Part shown: one piece after another, positions 36,311-50,900 of the stretch | Layout of the letters: each line of letters opens with the position of its first letter | Numbering within the stretch: position 1 is the first letter of the stretch | NCBI GenBank assembly: GCA_963277665.1 | Contig: OY728153.1 | Span: 267,752,250 to 267,816,249 of the forward strand | Reading direction: 5' to 3' | DNA length: 64,000 nt | Source: Viscum album | Taxonomy: Eukaryota; Streptophyta; Magnoliopsida; Santalales; Viscaceae | Program-made: the position numbers and the translations under genes | The notes under the pieces: model-generated | Databases searched by the model: none | The model's input: only the letters and a program-made list of their open reading frames with translations | Told to the model about the DNA's origin: nothing

Positions 36311-39300
36311 TAGCTCTTTGTTTCCGTTAAAACCATGGGACTTTATTTTAGTTTTAGGTTTCATTTAAAACCAATGTTTTCTTATTTTTATTCATTCATT
36401 TATGGTTTTTAATAAAATAAATATATAAATAATTCCCTCTTTGATCTTTACTAGGGTATGAGACATTCATTTTCAATATAATTTATTCCCAAACTCATTA
36501 TTATATGTGTTTATTTTCATTTCCTAAATTTATTTTCCACTATGAATAAAGATTTAATTTCATCTACACGTGGTTTTTATTCATTTTGTAGAATTTAATT
36601 AATGAATTTGATGATAATATCTGGTATAATAAATATTTTTTATATTTATTTTAATGGAATTTCTCCCCACAATTTTTTATATTATTTATGAACTATAGAC
36701 CTCGAATATTTCTCTATATATCCCAGTTTAAATTTATGATATAAATATTATATATTTTTAAAAAATAGTATTAGTTTGCAAAAGCATATTCTTATAATAA
36801 TTGTGAGATCATAAGGGTTTGTATTAGTTTCTAGAGTTAAATGATAAAAAATTTCTAATTTAAGGGGAAAGTTGTGTTATTTTATATAATAGAGTGAGAT
36901 TCTTTACATATATCATTAATGTAGAGTAAATATAATGACATATAATAGACTTTTTAATTAAAGAAAATATATCAAGGGCCTAAATACTCTGCAACAAATA
37001 AAATATTATTTTTAGTGTTACTTATAACATTAAAGATTTTTTGACATTAATGGCGATACTGTAGAGTAATCATTGTTTAAATTTCAAATAAAATCCAATG
37101 ATGTCATATAAATGTTTACATAACTGTTGTTTCCCCAGAAAATGTAGTTATTTATTTACTTTGTTGCACCATGATAATTACTATAGTAGTTTTAGGATTT
37201 AGTTTTTAGCATGGGACCGGGGAAATATTTTTTGGTTTTAACTATTTTGATTGGATATATTGGTTACAACTTGATTTGTACCTCATGAAATGTATAATCA
37301 CAGTGTGGTTTTTATTTATTTTTTACATTGTTAAATTCCCCCTTTCACATCATTTTTGGTATAATTGCATGGTTATTCCATTTTTAGGATTGATTCACTA
37401 GGATGTTTGTGTTGTATTGTGGTCGGGGATTAGAGGTTTATTGGGTCTTAAAGTTGTAGTAAGAAATATTTAATAATTATTGGGTTATCAAATATTGTCA
37501 CCTGAGTGAAAAAATTACATATTTTACTTATTTATGTTTAATGGGTCAATAGGAATAGAATCCAAAATATATTTTAATATTTTACCATTATATAATATTT
37601 AGATCAACATTATAGTGTGAACCAACCCATTACACCAAGATTCTTTTTTTCTATTTTGAAAAAAATAATTCTTTATCTAAAGTTGTATTCCCTTAGTTAG
37701 ATATTCTTCACACCATAGATGTACTGAATATTTTATTAAGTGAAACATGATATATAACTTGTTTCACTTTGGGTCATGTGGTTTTTTACTTTTATCCATG
37801 GTGATATTCCCTCCATTGAATCCATGTTATTTAATATTCCTTCTTCTAATAGAAGTTATTAGAGTGGTGTAGATTCAGTTATATAGGTGTGTGGTATTTT
37901 CTAAAACGGGGAATTAATTGTTTTGTTGTTTCTTCAGATTTATATTATTTTTGTGGGGTTTATCATTGGATCATCTCTATTATAATATTTTTATCATAAA
38001 ATGGTTGATCAAGGTAACAAATTAAATGTTTTCAATCATAATTTATGTGTGAATATGATATTATGATGTTCACACTTTGATTGGGTGTATTATAGAAATA
38101 TCCTAATAAATATATTTAACTAATTTTATGAAATTGTAAGGTAATATAGGATTATCATAAATTTATATGATTTCTATGTTTTTAATAGTGTGATAACTGA
38201 TGATAATTTCATATTAACTAACCAAAATCCTTGTTTTAATTTTTTAATGAATCATCATATGTGATAAAGGATAATTACTTTAGGAATGTAATAAAATAGA
38301 GTCATGTAAATCAGGATTTTAATATTTTTAATGTATATAATGACGGATAAAATTAAATACATGATTACAATATTACTTTTTTGTCATTTTTAGTGGGATT
38401 TGGTATTGTTTACTAATGAGTTTGTGTGAAATTATTATAATGGTTTTTTTATTCATAGGTTTTAATTGTGGTTGGTTCTAGGGTAACACTATGTTTTTTT
38501 TTTCAACATGGAGTATTTTTATGTTTGGTGAGATAGTTTATGATATAGTTGAAATAATTGATTTTTGTAGTGGATATTTTTTATGATTATAGGGTGTCAA
38601 ATGTGGTTTTCAGGGTTGGGAGATGATTTTGTTACATACATATCTACAAAAGGGGTATTATAATGAATTATGTTAATGATTATTTTGAAATAATGGAATT
38701 TGTTAATGGGTAGTGGTTTGAAATTGATGAGTAGTATAGTTTTTAATTTAATTAGAAATATAGTAGTTGAATTTAAATATTCCATGATTAAATAAATTTG
38801 ATAAATAAAAAATAAAGAAAATAAAATATAAATGTTTTATTAATGAATATAACATAGTTTTTAATCATTGAATCATAAAATATGTAATTGTGAAATCAAT
38901 GTGGAAATTTTAATTGTCATGTTGTTTTTTTGAGGTGGTAGTGTGGTTAGTTTGTGTTGTAGATACTTAAGGTAGAAGTAGTTTATGTGTGGTAATTGAG
39001 GTGGTGTAGTTATAGTAGGTTTTATTAGTAAATATTATGATATTTAGGAGAAAAATTGTTTTGGTATTGTGTAATTATTATATATGAAATTTATTTTACA
39101 GCTAATTTTGTACACTCCATAACTTGAGCCAGGTAACTTTACCATCACCCATATTTTTCTACCGTCTAGGTTTTCCTCCAATTTGGAGGATATAGAGATA
39201 GTTAATGCTTTAATACTATATCTTCCACTATCTCTAATCTATATGAATAAAATAATGATTAATTGATGTTATGACATGTGGGATTTTATGAAAATAGAAC

Positions 39301-41048
39301 ATTGTACTTATTTGATGTAATGGACACATTGAGAGAGATATACAAGGAGGAGGGGGGAATAAGGGTGACTATATTAATTTTCACATTAAACTAATATGAT
39401 GGGGATTTGAGGTACAATTTTTTTTCATGGTATTGACTGTGGTGGTGGAATTTGATTTTGGTATGATATGGATCTGTTATTGTGTCTATGATGGTGTTAT
39501 GTGGCATTATGGATAGGATAAGAGCATTATAGGGAATTCTATTAGGGTGGGAGGGAGTATAAATCAGTAGATAATATTTTATAGGGTACATATGTTATAT
39601 ATTTTTGGATTATTATATAACAATTCAAGTATTTTTCATAGTAAGAGTGATCCTTGGTGAAGATGGGTGATATATTACCCATTATAGGTAAAAAAATTGG
39701 TTCTTATATTTTTTCAATGGGGGAATTACTATTATTCATCCAAATATTCATGATTGTTTTTTGTTGGAACCTAAAATTTATACATGTATTCACACTCTAT
39801 ATGTAGAAATATATATCTGTGTGTGTTTGTGTGTGTGTCTTTTAAATTTGTAAGAGTGAGTTAAACACATGGTTGTACATTAATAGGTTAGGGAGATTAT
39901 CATCATTGTTATTTTTTGTAACTATATGAGTATCATTACTATATCATATTTTTTATATAATTTTTATGTATGAAATTTATATGAATTATGGTAATTTAGG
40001 TTATTTTATATATATGTGATAGAGTAGAATAGTAATGTTTATCTTATCTTTTAGTGATTTATGAGTGTAATGTCTCCCATATGAGTGGATCTAAACCCTT
40101 GATGTTGATCACAAATTAATTTCTTTACAGTTGTATTTTATCATCAGAACTCTTTTCAATACTCTATGGTCAAGAGGGGTTCCAGTGGGGGTGGGTCATG
40201 ACATAAATGAAAATATGGATATTTCAATGAGAATTTTTTTCTGATGAAAATATTGACATGTAGAGAAATATCATCATTTTTTGTATGTTTTATTTTCTTT
40301 AATCATATCATTGGAAGGATTTTAATCCCAAATTATTATTATCCATTTCAAAAATTAGTGATATAATAATGATTAAGTAGTGCTGGACATAAAATTGTTT
40401 CTGGACCCATTATAAATCATATAATGGAAATATATTGAGTAACTAATCAAATTGTGGAAATTTCTATTTATGAGTAATCTTTGGATTAGACTATCTATAT
40501 TAGGTCGTGAATCAATTAAAAATCTATTATATTTATAGCTTATTTCTTCATTTTGTTAAATTTCTCACATAAAATTGTTTTATGGATTCATTATTCTTGT
40601 TGATATTTTTATAAGATATATGAATATGGAGGTCATCAAATGATTTTTACACCCTAATTCACTAACATCTAAGGGTGTTGGAATTATACTATAGATACTT
40701 ATTTCATGAAAAACACTTTAATTTATTTAAATTCCTAAATTAATGAAGATAAGAACTAATACCATAGGAATATTTAAATGAAAAATGTATAAAATGCTAA
40801 TGGAGTAAATTATGATTAAGGTGGAATAAGTGGGCGTGAACAGAGAGGTTAATCAATAATAATTAATAAATAATTTATAAATAATATTCGTTAAAAAAAT
40901 TTCTCTACCACTATAATTATGATATATTATTGGGAAATTAATATTTGGGATAATTAACTAAATGGTAAATATTTAATGGATATATATTATCCTTTGGAAT
41001 GCTTTTAAAACAAAAAAAATACTCTCCAACATGAAATAAATCATGCAA
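36311..41048. other. AT-rich region without recognisable genes
   Basis: I see no coding remnant that I can assign. The stretch 38400-39600 is unusually rich in G and T on the plus strand (purine/pyrimidine skew), which gives minus-strand open frames at 38597-38785 and 39391-39591 with no recognisable protein. A small inverted repeat, cctccaatttggagg, lies at 39176-39190. It probably consists of LTR or interior sequence too old to read. Confidence 0.4.
39819..39838. repeat. (GT)n-rich microsatellite
   Basis: tgtgtgtgtttgtgtgtgtg, an interrupted GT repeat. No associated gene. Confidence 0.8.
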
Positions 41049-44000
41049 TGTAATACTCCGAATACCATGTAAACAGGATTTAGAAAAATTTCTTATCTCA
41101 AATTAATGTAATAGTAAATTATAAAGTATATTTTAAAAACTATTGGATCCTGATGATAAAGATATAGAAAATTGAAATACATTTTTCTGATCATATTTAA
41201 TTTCATTTAGGTAGATTTTTTAGGTGTTCTGGAATAAGCATATATAAATAAAAATATGGAATTACTCATGAGTCTTATTAAATGATATCTGGAAATTTGT
41301 ATGGATATCGAGAGTTTACCCATTGGTGTTTCTTTATGGTTTCAAAGTATTTCATTTTTTGGGAGTATTCATTGAAATCTGTATTAACAAAACATTTCTA
41401 AAAGAAAAATATTTTTTAAAATTACAGAGTCATTTGATTGATGTATGGTACTCAATTAATTTTTAAAATTAATAAAATACAATAATGATTTTTAACATTA
41501 TTATAATTTACATAGTCCGAAAATTAATGATCAATAATATCATTAATAATTCATTTTAGGTACAAGATATTTTCATGATTTTATTGAATTTATTTATGAA
41601 TGTGGTTTAAAAGAGATATAAATCAATAATTTTATATATGAATAAAATTAAGGTGGTTTTTTTAATGATTCATTTATGATTGTATGAATAAAACAAAATA
41701 GGTGAATGTTTTGAAATAACATTTTGTTTTTCCTTGGGATGTTTTTTTAAATTTAGAAATGATTGGAGATTTCAAAAAATTAATAATGATCTCAAATATC
41801 AACCTTTTTGGAAGCATTGAACAAAGTATACATTATAAATTTTTGTTAAAATTACCACCAATATTAGAGATAAAAAATATAAATAGAGATATATGATAAG
41901 TCTTATGAATAATTTTCTTATGGAATTTGTCAAAGATCATCTAAAAACATTGATATGTATTTAGTTTAGTGAAGCATTCTAAATATACATAAGTGAAAAA
42001 AACAAAGTACCATGTTACACACTGAAAACCATTTATAGTGATGGTAGTTCATATAGAAGAGATACATTTCAAATTTACTAAAATAATTATGAATTAGTAT
42101 GTGAATAGACCATTTTTATTGTTCTATATTTTCGATAGTGTGTGTACTAGTTATTGACACAAAAAAATTTATATTCGATAATTTTCTACACTATATTTCT
42201 ATAATAATGTGCTTTTGTTGGATTTTTAGTACATTATATTTTAATTAATGATATTTAATATACCAATATTTTATATTCATGAAATAATTAAAAATTTTGG
42301 ATTCTAGAAGTTGATCATCATTTCTATGTTATTGGAGATTATGGTTACATGAACATATTTATTTTTTAGTTGATTATTGAAGATTCATAGAAAGTATTTT
42401 TAATTTTTCTATAAGGATTAGTAAGGTTTTTTATATTATAGAAACAAAATTTCTTCTTAAAATATAAATCTTTAATAAGGGATATGATTTAATATATTGA
42501 AAATATTATTTTTTAATTCCATAAATACAAATATAATTTTTATATTACATTTACAATGTTACAAAAGAATATTAACTTTATTTTTATAGATGAAATCAGA
42601 TAAAATGGAAAATAAAAACAAAATGAAAATTCTATCTTCTTAATTTGAATGAAAATAAAATTTTGTTGAAAAGCGTGTTAGGGGAAAATAAATTTTCTTA
42701 TAAAATATTGAAATTGATTAAAAAATCGGTGGTTCCCACTGTTCCTGATAAGTAATCCAAAGAACCATAATTCTTAACTAGTTAGATAAAGAATTCTTGC
42801 TCTTATAACACAATCAATTTTAGACCATGATTATAAAATTAACACATACCTCAATTTAGAAGGTAAAATAATGGGTAAATTTAGTAAAGACATACCATAA
42901 GTAATTCTAACTAGAACATATTTTATTATAACATAGAAATAAAAATAAAGTAGTTATAAATAATATAATTCACATTTCATGAGGTGGACCTTGATATATT
43001 CTGTAATAAAGACTTCGATTCCTATTTGGGGTGAGTACATAATAATTTGACTACCCATATGTTGAGTGGATAATAATTTTTTTCATATGATTCTGGTGAT
43101 AATGGTTTTTGTATTAGAAATGATTTTTTCTCATTATGTCTGAAAACTGTTGTTTTTCACTATTTTATTATTACAATTTTCTATGATTACACCCAATCAT
43201 ATCAAGTGATGATTAATTATAAATTTTTTATTATTTAAAAAATATGGAAGAAAACGTATAATGTGTAAAAAAGAAAAAATAGGCTTCATCATTGAATTAT
43301 GATAAATATAAATGTATTTTTTTCTTTTTACATCACACAATAGTAATATGAATTTTTTCCCTTATATATTTTATGGAGTCAAGAAATAATACATTAATAG
43401 AAATAAATTAATTTTATTCCATTATTACTAATAGAGCAGGTATGACTTTTCGAAACTAAAAATTTCAGAAACTATAAATCGCTTTCCTCAAATTTTTTCA
43501 ACATATTTTTCATTAATATAATAAATACTCTGGTGAGAATATCATCATAAAAAATGTCATTCGAAATTAATACTCCAAAATATCACCATATATCATCATT
43601 TCTTTCTTCATCTATTTCCATGTGTTCCATTTAATGTAAATTGGATTGAATCATTCAAATTAAATAACTAGATTTATAAATTTTATCTGGTATGATTTTC
43701 GACTTGTGTTCTGTCATGAATTATTATAGATATAAATTTTCAAAATATCATTTAATTCTTTATCAAAATTCTATGAAAATAATATATGAAATTAAAATTA
43801 AATTATAAAATTGTATAGTGATTGATAAAAACCACAGAAGCTATGGATTTCATATAAATAATGAATCAAAAACCTTTTCCTTTTTCATAATATAACAAAT
43901 TTTATGTTAAGGATGAAACAAAAAATAAATAACATGTAAAATTTAAAAAATCGTCTTGGAAAAAATATACATAATATTCTACATCCCAAAATTTATAGAC

Positions 44001-44183
44001 TTATAATACTAGAAAGTTATTTCTCTAAAACATTAATACACAATTTTTTTTTAATATTCATGAAATCCATTGGTATATCCTCCAATAGACTTCTATTATC
44101 TTCTCAATACATGTTATCAGCATACTATAATAATAAAATAATGGGAGATGTAAAAATCCCACCAAGTTGTGAAATTATAGGAG

Positions 44184-44224
<41 letters not shown>

Positions 44225-45259
44225 ATACATTAGGAAAAATAAATTTTTTTATCATAACATAGGCATTAAATTATAATCATAAGTATATAGATAACATATA
44301 ATGAAAAAAAGGGTCCCATAATGAAAATATACTTTATAAAAAAATATAATATTTTTAGTAATAATTTAAAAGATAGGAATGCAATCATGAGGTTAAACAT
44401 AAGTGACATAACTAACATCCAAAATCAATACATATTAATTTATTTCATGTAGGGTATAGATATAACTAGTGAGGAAAATAAGAAAAAAAAACAAGAGGGG
44501 AATTTAGAATAATTACTATTCAAGAACTACTAAATTGTTAATGATAGAAGAAATCCATATAATATATATGAGAAATAAATATAAATTGCAGATTAAATTT
44601 AATTGAAAAATACCATGAGATGTTTAATTTAAAATTAAATGCAAAAATTGTAAAATAAAATAAAAAATTGAAGGAGTTTTATAGGGATTATAATATTTGA
44701 TTCTACATAATATCATTTTCAAAAACAAGGAATATTTTAAAATTAAAATATACTAAATTAATAAAAATTTTAAAGTAAACATTTAATTGATAAAATATAA
44801 TACATATAATTAAAATAAAAAAAATGCTTCAATTGAATCGCGATGGTGGTAAAATTTAAATGATAAAACCACATACATCATTAATTAGGTTTCCATAGTG
44901 AACCCAATTTCCATGAATAAAAAGTTATTGTCTATTAAAATATTAATTTATATATATATATATATTTAAATTCATTTAAATATTCATAAATATTTATTTT
45001 TGTTAATTTAAATAAAAATTTTTAGAGTAATATTTTTCTTTCAGGTGTCATTCCATGTCCTTTTTACAAATTTTTATCTACCCATAAAATAAATTTCAGG
45101 ATATATTTTATAATATTATTTAAACTATGATAATAAATTTAACATAATTAAAATTTTATATTTTTATTTTTATTTAAATTAATTTCCATTAGTTAATGTT
45201 ATGTTAACTAAAAAGAATAAAATATATTCATATGTCATAAAACTAACCATTATCGATGT
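41049..45259. other. AT-rich region with a possible LTR start
   Basis: tgtaatactccgaatacc at 41049 resembles the tgtaatacccc starts of many plant gypsy LTRs. Neither a preceding polypurine tract nor a second copy was found, so a solo LTR is possible but unproven. The rest, to 45259, has no readable domain on either strand. It includes the (TA)n tract at 44187 and a shorter one near 44949. Confidence 0.3.
44187..44219. repeat. (TA)n microsatellite
   Basis: A perfect run of about 16 AT dinucleotides, the longest simple repeat in the window. Such tracts are common in AT-rich plant DNA and expand easily. Confidence 0.92.
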
Positions 45260-46120
45260 AACAACACACATGTTTTGAGGTGCATTTTATTTCTATGTTT
45301 CACAAAAACTCATGTATTTCTAGTTTCATTGAATTTGAGAGGTTTTGTGTGGGATCAGAGGATTTTATTAAAAATAATGGACCAAGTTCCATGACATCCG
45401 AACTTTTTCAACATGACATTATGTAACTAGTGGAAGGGTCTACAATACTTAATGGAGGTGAGTAGTGGGTAAGAAGTTATATGGGGCGATGGGTGGAAAA
45501 TTTTCTTTTATTGGGCACCTAATGGGTACCCGATGAATAGTAGATCCTAGAATGGTACATGGTGGGTTTGTTTTTAATTTTATAAAATTTCATATTTTTT
45601 AAATAACATGTAAAATTAATGAAACAGAACACCTCCCCCACCCTTATCACATCTCCATCCACACTCTCCTCTCTGATTCAACTAACTTCTCTTTTCTAAT
45701 ATCCAGCATTCCATTATTTGTGGGGATATCAATGAGTTCTGAATGGATATGCGTCAATAAAAGTACGTGTACCCTTGTTCTACCCTCTTTTTTTATTTTA
45801 TCGTTCTATGTCTAAATATTTCATCAGTTAAACCTAATCTTCTAGATTAATCTAGGATTTGTTTATTTTGAATTTTAGATGACAAATCTGCTAGATTGCT
45901 TCCACATGATGTGCCAAACAATATATATTTGTTTTTTCTACATTTTAAAATTACAATTTACATGTGTGGAATACATCTTAAGAAATTTAATAAGAATTGA
46001 CTATGTTCATGGGCCTTAAAAACAATTTATAACATAATTTCACAATCTTTTTTTCATGTGTGAGATTTAGTCGGGCCATGGGTGATTCAACATACTCTAT
46101 GTGTTGGTATTATGGTTTTC
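45260..46120. other. GC-richer island of unknown origin
   Basis: Composition changes relative to both flanks. The block contains a pyrimidine-rich segment (about 45630-45710: many tccac, ctctc and ttctc words) followed by a short plus-strand frame from the ATG near 45734. It looks like a 5' untranslated region with a first exon, or like an LTR R/U5 region. The frame closes after about 25 codons and I recognise no protein. Confidence 0.3.
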
Positions 46121-46399
46121 AGTGACCTAGAACATGAAATTTAATATTATTTAACTGTAACATCTTTCCCATGACGGTAATATATGATTAATATGTGATC
46201 TTATAAGTTGAGTGTAGTTTCTTATGCTTAATGTTAACAAGGAATTGATTTAGAACATGATAAGATTATGGTGGTTGATCCTATACATAATACATGAGTG
46301 GGTTATTGGAATATGAACATGATACCCTTTATGGGAAAAAATATTATTATGTTATTTGTTAGATATATGTAATAAATTGTTAAATGTGATAATTGATTG

Positions 46400-46860
46400 G
46401 TGGTACATAATCCTCCCATGTTATATTGGCGGTATCTCATCCATCTTAGGTTGTTTTTTGGTATCATTTCCACTCAAATTGAGTTGGTGATCCATCATTT
46501 ATTGTGAGTTTAATATTTTTAGGTACATCATCCACATATAATTGGATACATATTTTTACCTATCTACCAAAGGAGTTTATACTAATGATACATCATCCAC
46601 CAAAAAGAGTTTTCTTGATAGTACATCATCCAGCATGAGACTTTTAGTGTTTTATACCATCCACCATCAAAAATTATCATGATGGTGTAATATCCATATA
46701 GAAACATGTATCAATAGTATATTATAAACCTTGAGAGTGAAATATGTTGTTAATGTTTATCCCAAGATAGTTGTATTGGTTAGGAATCATCCACTTAGGG
46801 ACTTATCATGGTAGTGTATAATCCTAATGCAATTCATGATATCTCATTTACAAATATAAA
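46400..46860. repeat. Degenerate ~33-bp minisatellite
   Basis: Recurring words of the type ggtacatcatccac(c/a) followed by an A-rich part and agttt/gagtt appear near 46405, 46430, 46458, 46490, 46522, 46587, 46620, 46655, 46685 and 46788. Spacing varies from about 26 to 38 bases. Degeneracy shows an old array. It is not coding in any continuous frame. Confidence 0.65.
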
Positions 46861-47994
46861 CTACTTTCATCAATGATATTGATTCATATGAAATTTATGT
46901 GTGGTGATAAATAATTCACCTTATTATCATATGAAATTCATGCATCTTTCATCATGTTGTAACAAAAGGTGATAATTCCTTATCCTTAATTATCATATGA
47001 TAATTGATGTATATTACACCTTTTAGTTTTGATCGGATGAATTTTATGCCATCCTATTCCCAAACTAATCAAATCATGTGTGGCAATGAATGTTCTAGGA
47101 AATGAATATTCCATGATATAATAATTGATTTATTATCTACTTTTTAATTTTTAAAAATTCCATATCATTAATGAACATTAATTTAGATGAATTTTTATGG
47201 AAACCATTGGTGGTTTCATATTTAGTGGTAATCATGCACTTTGATGTATCCTTGATACCAAAGAATCATTTATGTCTCATTAGCATGGAAAGGTAAATAA
47301 ACCTAATGAAATTGATAATTGAGTTGGAAGAGACTACTCAGAGTTGGTAAATATGTCCAATATATTGCTCAGTTTTGTTTTTAAAAATTCGTCCATTATT
47401 GTTTCTCATCCAGTGAACCTAGATGTTACTGATCTACAGAAAAGGGGTAGTATATATGGTTGTAATTAATGAATTCCTTATAATTAATATAAATTTATAA
47501 TTTCATGATAGTTGACATTTTGTTTTATTTATCACATGGTTTTCATAATAATATTTACATTTATATTATATGTTGATAATTTTTATTGATTTTTATTTCA
47601 CTAAGATTTATGTATGTCTCTACCTAGAAATACATAGTCTCCCTATGTTATACAATTTCTCTTGATCTTAATCAAAAGCATCTATATTATTTGGAGTATT
47701 TATCAAGGTAAATATCACTCTATTTTAGTCATGGTGGGTATGATATATATAAAGGAGAGATCAATGTGGAAAAAAATACCAGTTAATCTTTTGAAATACT
47801 ATTTCATAGACGGTAGATATAATATAGAACGTGGTATAGATATTGTTACTTAGAGTTGAAAACCCTTTTATGTATTAAGTCTAAATAAAATGGTACCTGA
47901 TTTATATGTACAATTTAACATTAAATAAAAATAATTTTCCCATTGTTATTTATTCTATTATTTATTTTTGGTTTATTGGGTTAAACACTTATAG
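46861..47994 (+). repeat. Probable LTR ending before the primer site at 47997
   Basis: The primer site at 47997 implies that an LTR ends at about 47994. tatatataaagg at 47743-47754 is a fair TATA box about 250 bases before that end, the usual distance in plant LTRs. The start is unknown, and the minisatellite at 46400-46860 may belong to it. The 63-codon frame at 47662-47853 lies over this promoter and is unlikely to be a gene. It does not resemble the 3' LTR of E6. Confidence 0.4.
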
Positions 47995-47996
47995 TA

Positions 47997-48010
47997 TGGT
48001 ATCAAGATCC
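47997..48010 (+). other. Primer binding site (initiator Met tRNA type)
   Basis: tggtatcaagatcc matches tggtatcagagcc apart from small changes, and is followed by atg as in many copia elements. It marks an LTR element whose genes should lie to the right. Confidence 0.6.
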
Positions 48011-50900
48011 ATGATTTCAGGCACTGTGTTTAGAACGTAGGGATCATATAATGTTTTTCTATTTTTCTTTGATTATGGTTTAAGATAAGATTCCATATTT
48101 CATCATTTAAATTTTCTACAGAAACATATTTATTTTTTTTATATATAACATCTTAGTGGAACCTTATAGTAATGATAAACAAACAGTGGTTATTTTTATG
48201 ATCAAATATCACTGTTATGTGATCCTATGTGATATTTTACCAATGAAAAATATGTGTACATTTCTAAATACATGATCTCTGATATGTGAAAACATTATAA
48301 AATAGGGTTCACATATTGAGTATAACAGAACAAAACAATTATTTTGTAAAATAAATAATGATATCGATATCAATGATAGAATGGTATTATCATTAGTACA
48401 ATTTCAATTGTATTGGAATTACAGCGTAGATACCTCTCTTTAAGTGTTAGGGGGTAAGAGAAAATAAACCCACATTGAATTTTATGATATAGAAACATGT
48501 TGTTCTTGTTAATCTTATTGATAATATGATTCATGAGTAATTACTTCTAGGTTTACAGTATACGCGGTAAGGGATACCATGGTTTGGAATCAACGTGTGA
48601 CTTGTATTTTTTACTATAACATCTACCACTACTATTAGATATAGGTAGAATTTTTTTTTGAATTTTGGGTAGAGTATTTGTATACTATATTCAGTTATAA
48701 TGAGACACCCCTATAGAGGTCGGTAAAACATGTAGCCTAAATATTTTGAGTACTAGTAATTCATTACATGGATACATTGATTATGTACAATTGTCTTATA
48801 TGACTATCATATAATTATTTATAAACATATGTTAACACTTATTTATTATTATAGACTCTAATGGATAATTTACCTAGAGATTATATACACCATAGACCTT
48901 GGTTATGTTAAAGATAAATTATCCCACCCGATGTAATTATATTTTATGGTTTACATCTAAATTGATTGGTTATTATATGATCAGGGTTATGAGATTTTAT
49001 GAGGGCATATGAAATTATATATAATACTAGGTTAATATATTTATCATGAATCCTTCTCTGAGGTCTAGAATTAGGAATTTATTATAGAGAACAACCATAT
49101 GATAGGTTGATCATCTGAGTTTCCTTATTTTTCTTAATGGACATGGTGTGGTTCATATAGTTGTATGATTAAGAGGTATGAGTAGTCTCTATTGGTTGGA
49201 TATATATAATATTAAAAAAATCACCATTCACTCTATTTAAATGAATTTTGAATGTTTTTATTAATACATAATATTAATGTCTTTGTTAAAAAAAATTCAA
49301 TTGAAAAGGATTTCTACTATTGAAAAATTTGTTTTGAAAGAGCATGGTTTTTCATAAAAAAAATATTAAATTATAGATTTTCATAATAAAATTACATAGT
49401 TATATAGAAATTATGAGGTACTTTGTGAATTGGAATAATTATTAAATATTAGATACATGAAATTTTTGTAAATAGTTTTATGAAAGTTCAAATTCTTTAC
49501 AAAAACTCATCTCAATAGAATTATATAGATGTATGGTTTAAATTGGATTCATTTGACAGTGTTACTGAAATCAAGAATGGAAGTTCACAGTTAGTCAGTT
49601 TTTTAAAAGTGACTATATAGTAGAGATGCAACATATTTTTTAGAGGTAGTTATTGTATTTAGACCATGAAGGAAGTGTGCTATAGATATCCATATTTGGA
49701 AACCATATGAAAATGATATTGTTTTACTACAAAAAAATATATATGGATTCATGCATTTATTAAGAATATTTTACTATATAAAGATCATTTAATCACATAA
49801 TTTTAGTATAAAATATGAACATGAGAAATAATCAATTTTGAAATCCAAATATATTAGAATATACTTATTAAAAATCAATGATAATTGTAGTATATGAAAA
49901 TAATATATTTATTAATTGAGAAGATGTAAATATAGAAGTACCAATAATCATGAAGTGTGATACAGTACATAAGTTAGACCCAATGAGATGTTTCTATATA
50001 GAGGAATTCCATGTAGGAATTAAAACACAGAATCATTAGGTCTATAATGATTTGAATATGATATATTTTCTAGAGGCAGTTCCTGACAGATTATATTTTA
50101 ATGGTAGTTCACATAGAGAGTAGTTTACATGGGATAATATGTAATGGAAATTCATACGTAACCAATGTGAGTGGATGTTCATAATACCCAAGACCATCAT
50201 GGAGTGTGAAGGTTGTTTCTGATGGAGACATATGAGAATAAAATATTGTTTTAGTATTGTCCATGCTGGGTATTTCATTAAGAAGAATAGTTTTTCAAGG
50301 AATTAATGGTGAAAATATATTTCATAGTAAATATAATTTCTTCAAATTTTAACAAGAAAAAACATTTCACAACATATTTTGTGTGAATCAATTCAAATCT
50401 AATGAATATTATCCATCGATTCTTCAAAAAGAGTAGCCAATTCCTCTTAATTAAGAGAATAATGTGTTCTGATGTGTGAGTAGTTATAAACCTTAAGGGA
50501 TATCCAGTTATCTCAAAATAGTGTAAAAATATGTTTTTTTATAAATTTTTGTAGATTTGAACATTTCCAATATATTCTCTATAATTTAGTCAAAATTCAC
50601 TGATCCAAATAATAGTTATGGATTCTATTTCATGATTTTAATTCTATCACATATCAAAATATGATAAAAGTTAAAAGTTTTTGTTTAAATATTATGCTAG
50701 ATCATATTTGATGTTTAATGCAATACTTCATGATCTTATTTACCCACCATTTATTTTTTTAACCATTTCATGAAATAAGTGTCATCACAACTATCTATTA
50801 CACTCAGATGATTTATCTATTAATGAAATTCATGGTTGAAGTCAATCACCAAGGGATTTTAATAATTAATTGAAATAATTTCAATATATTCTATAATATG
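48011..50900. other. Region after primer site, with a diverged direct repeat
   Basis: No gag or pol motif could be read. Two stretches resemble each other: 49574-49765 and 50099-50290. Both start aatgg.agttcaca and later share catg.ag...gtgtg, then an atatga.aat..atattgtttta.ta segment near the end. The 78-codon minus frame 50042-50278 overlaps the second copy and resembles no known protein. Confidence 0.4.

Noticed and set aside
44187..44219. (TA)n tract as an origin or promoter
   Set aside because: A simple microsatellite with no neighbouring gene or origin motif.
46400..46860. CRISPR-like array
   Set aside because: Repeat words are degenerate and spacing varies; there are no constant repeats with unique spacers and no cas genes. 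It is a minisatellite.
50042..50278. 78-codon minus-strand frame
   Set aside because: No family resemblance; it overlaps a diverged direct repeat, which explains its non-random look.
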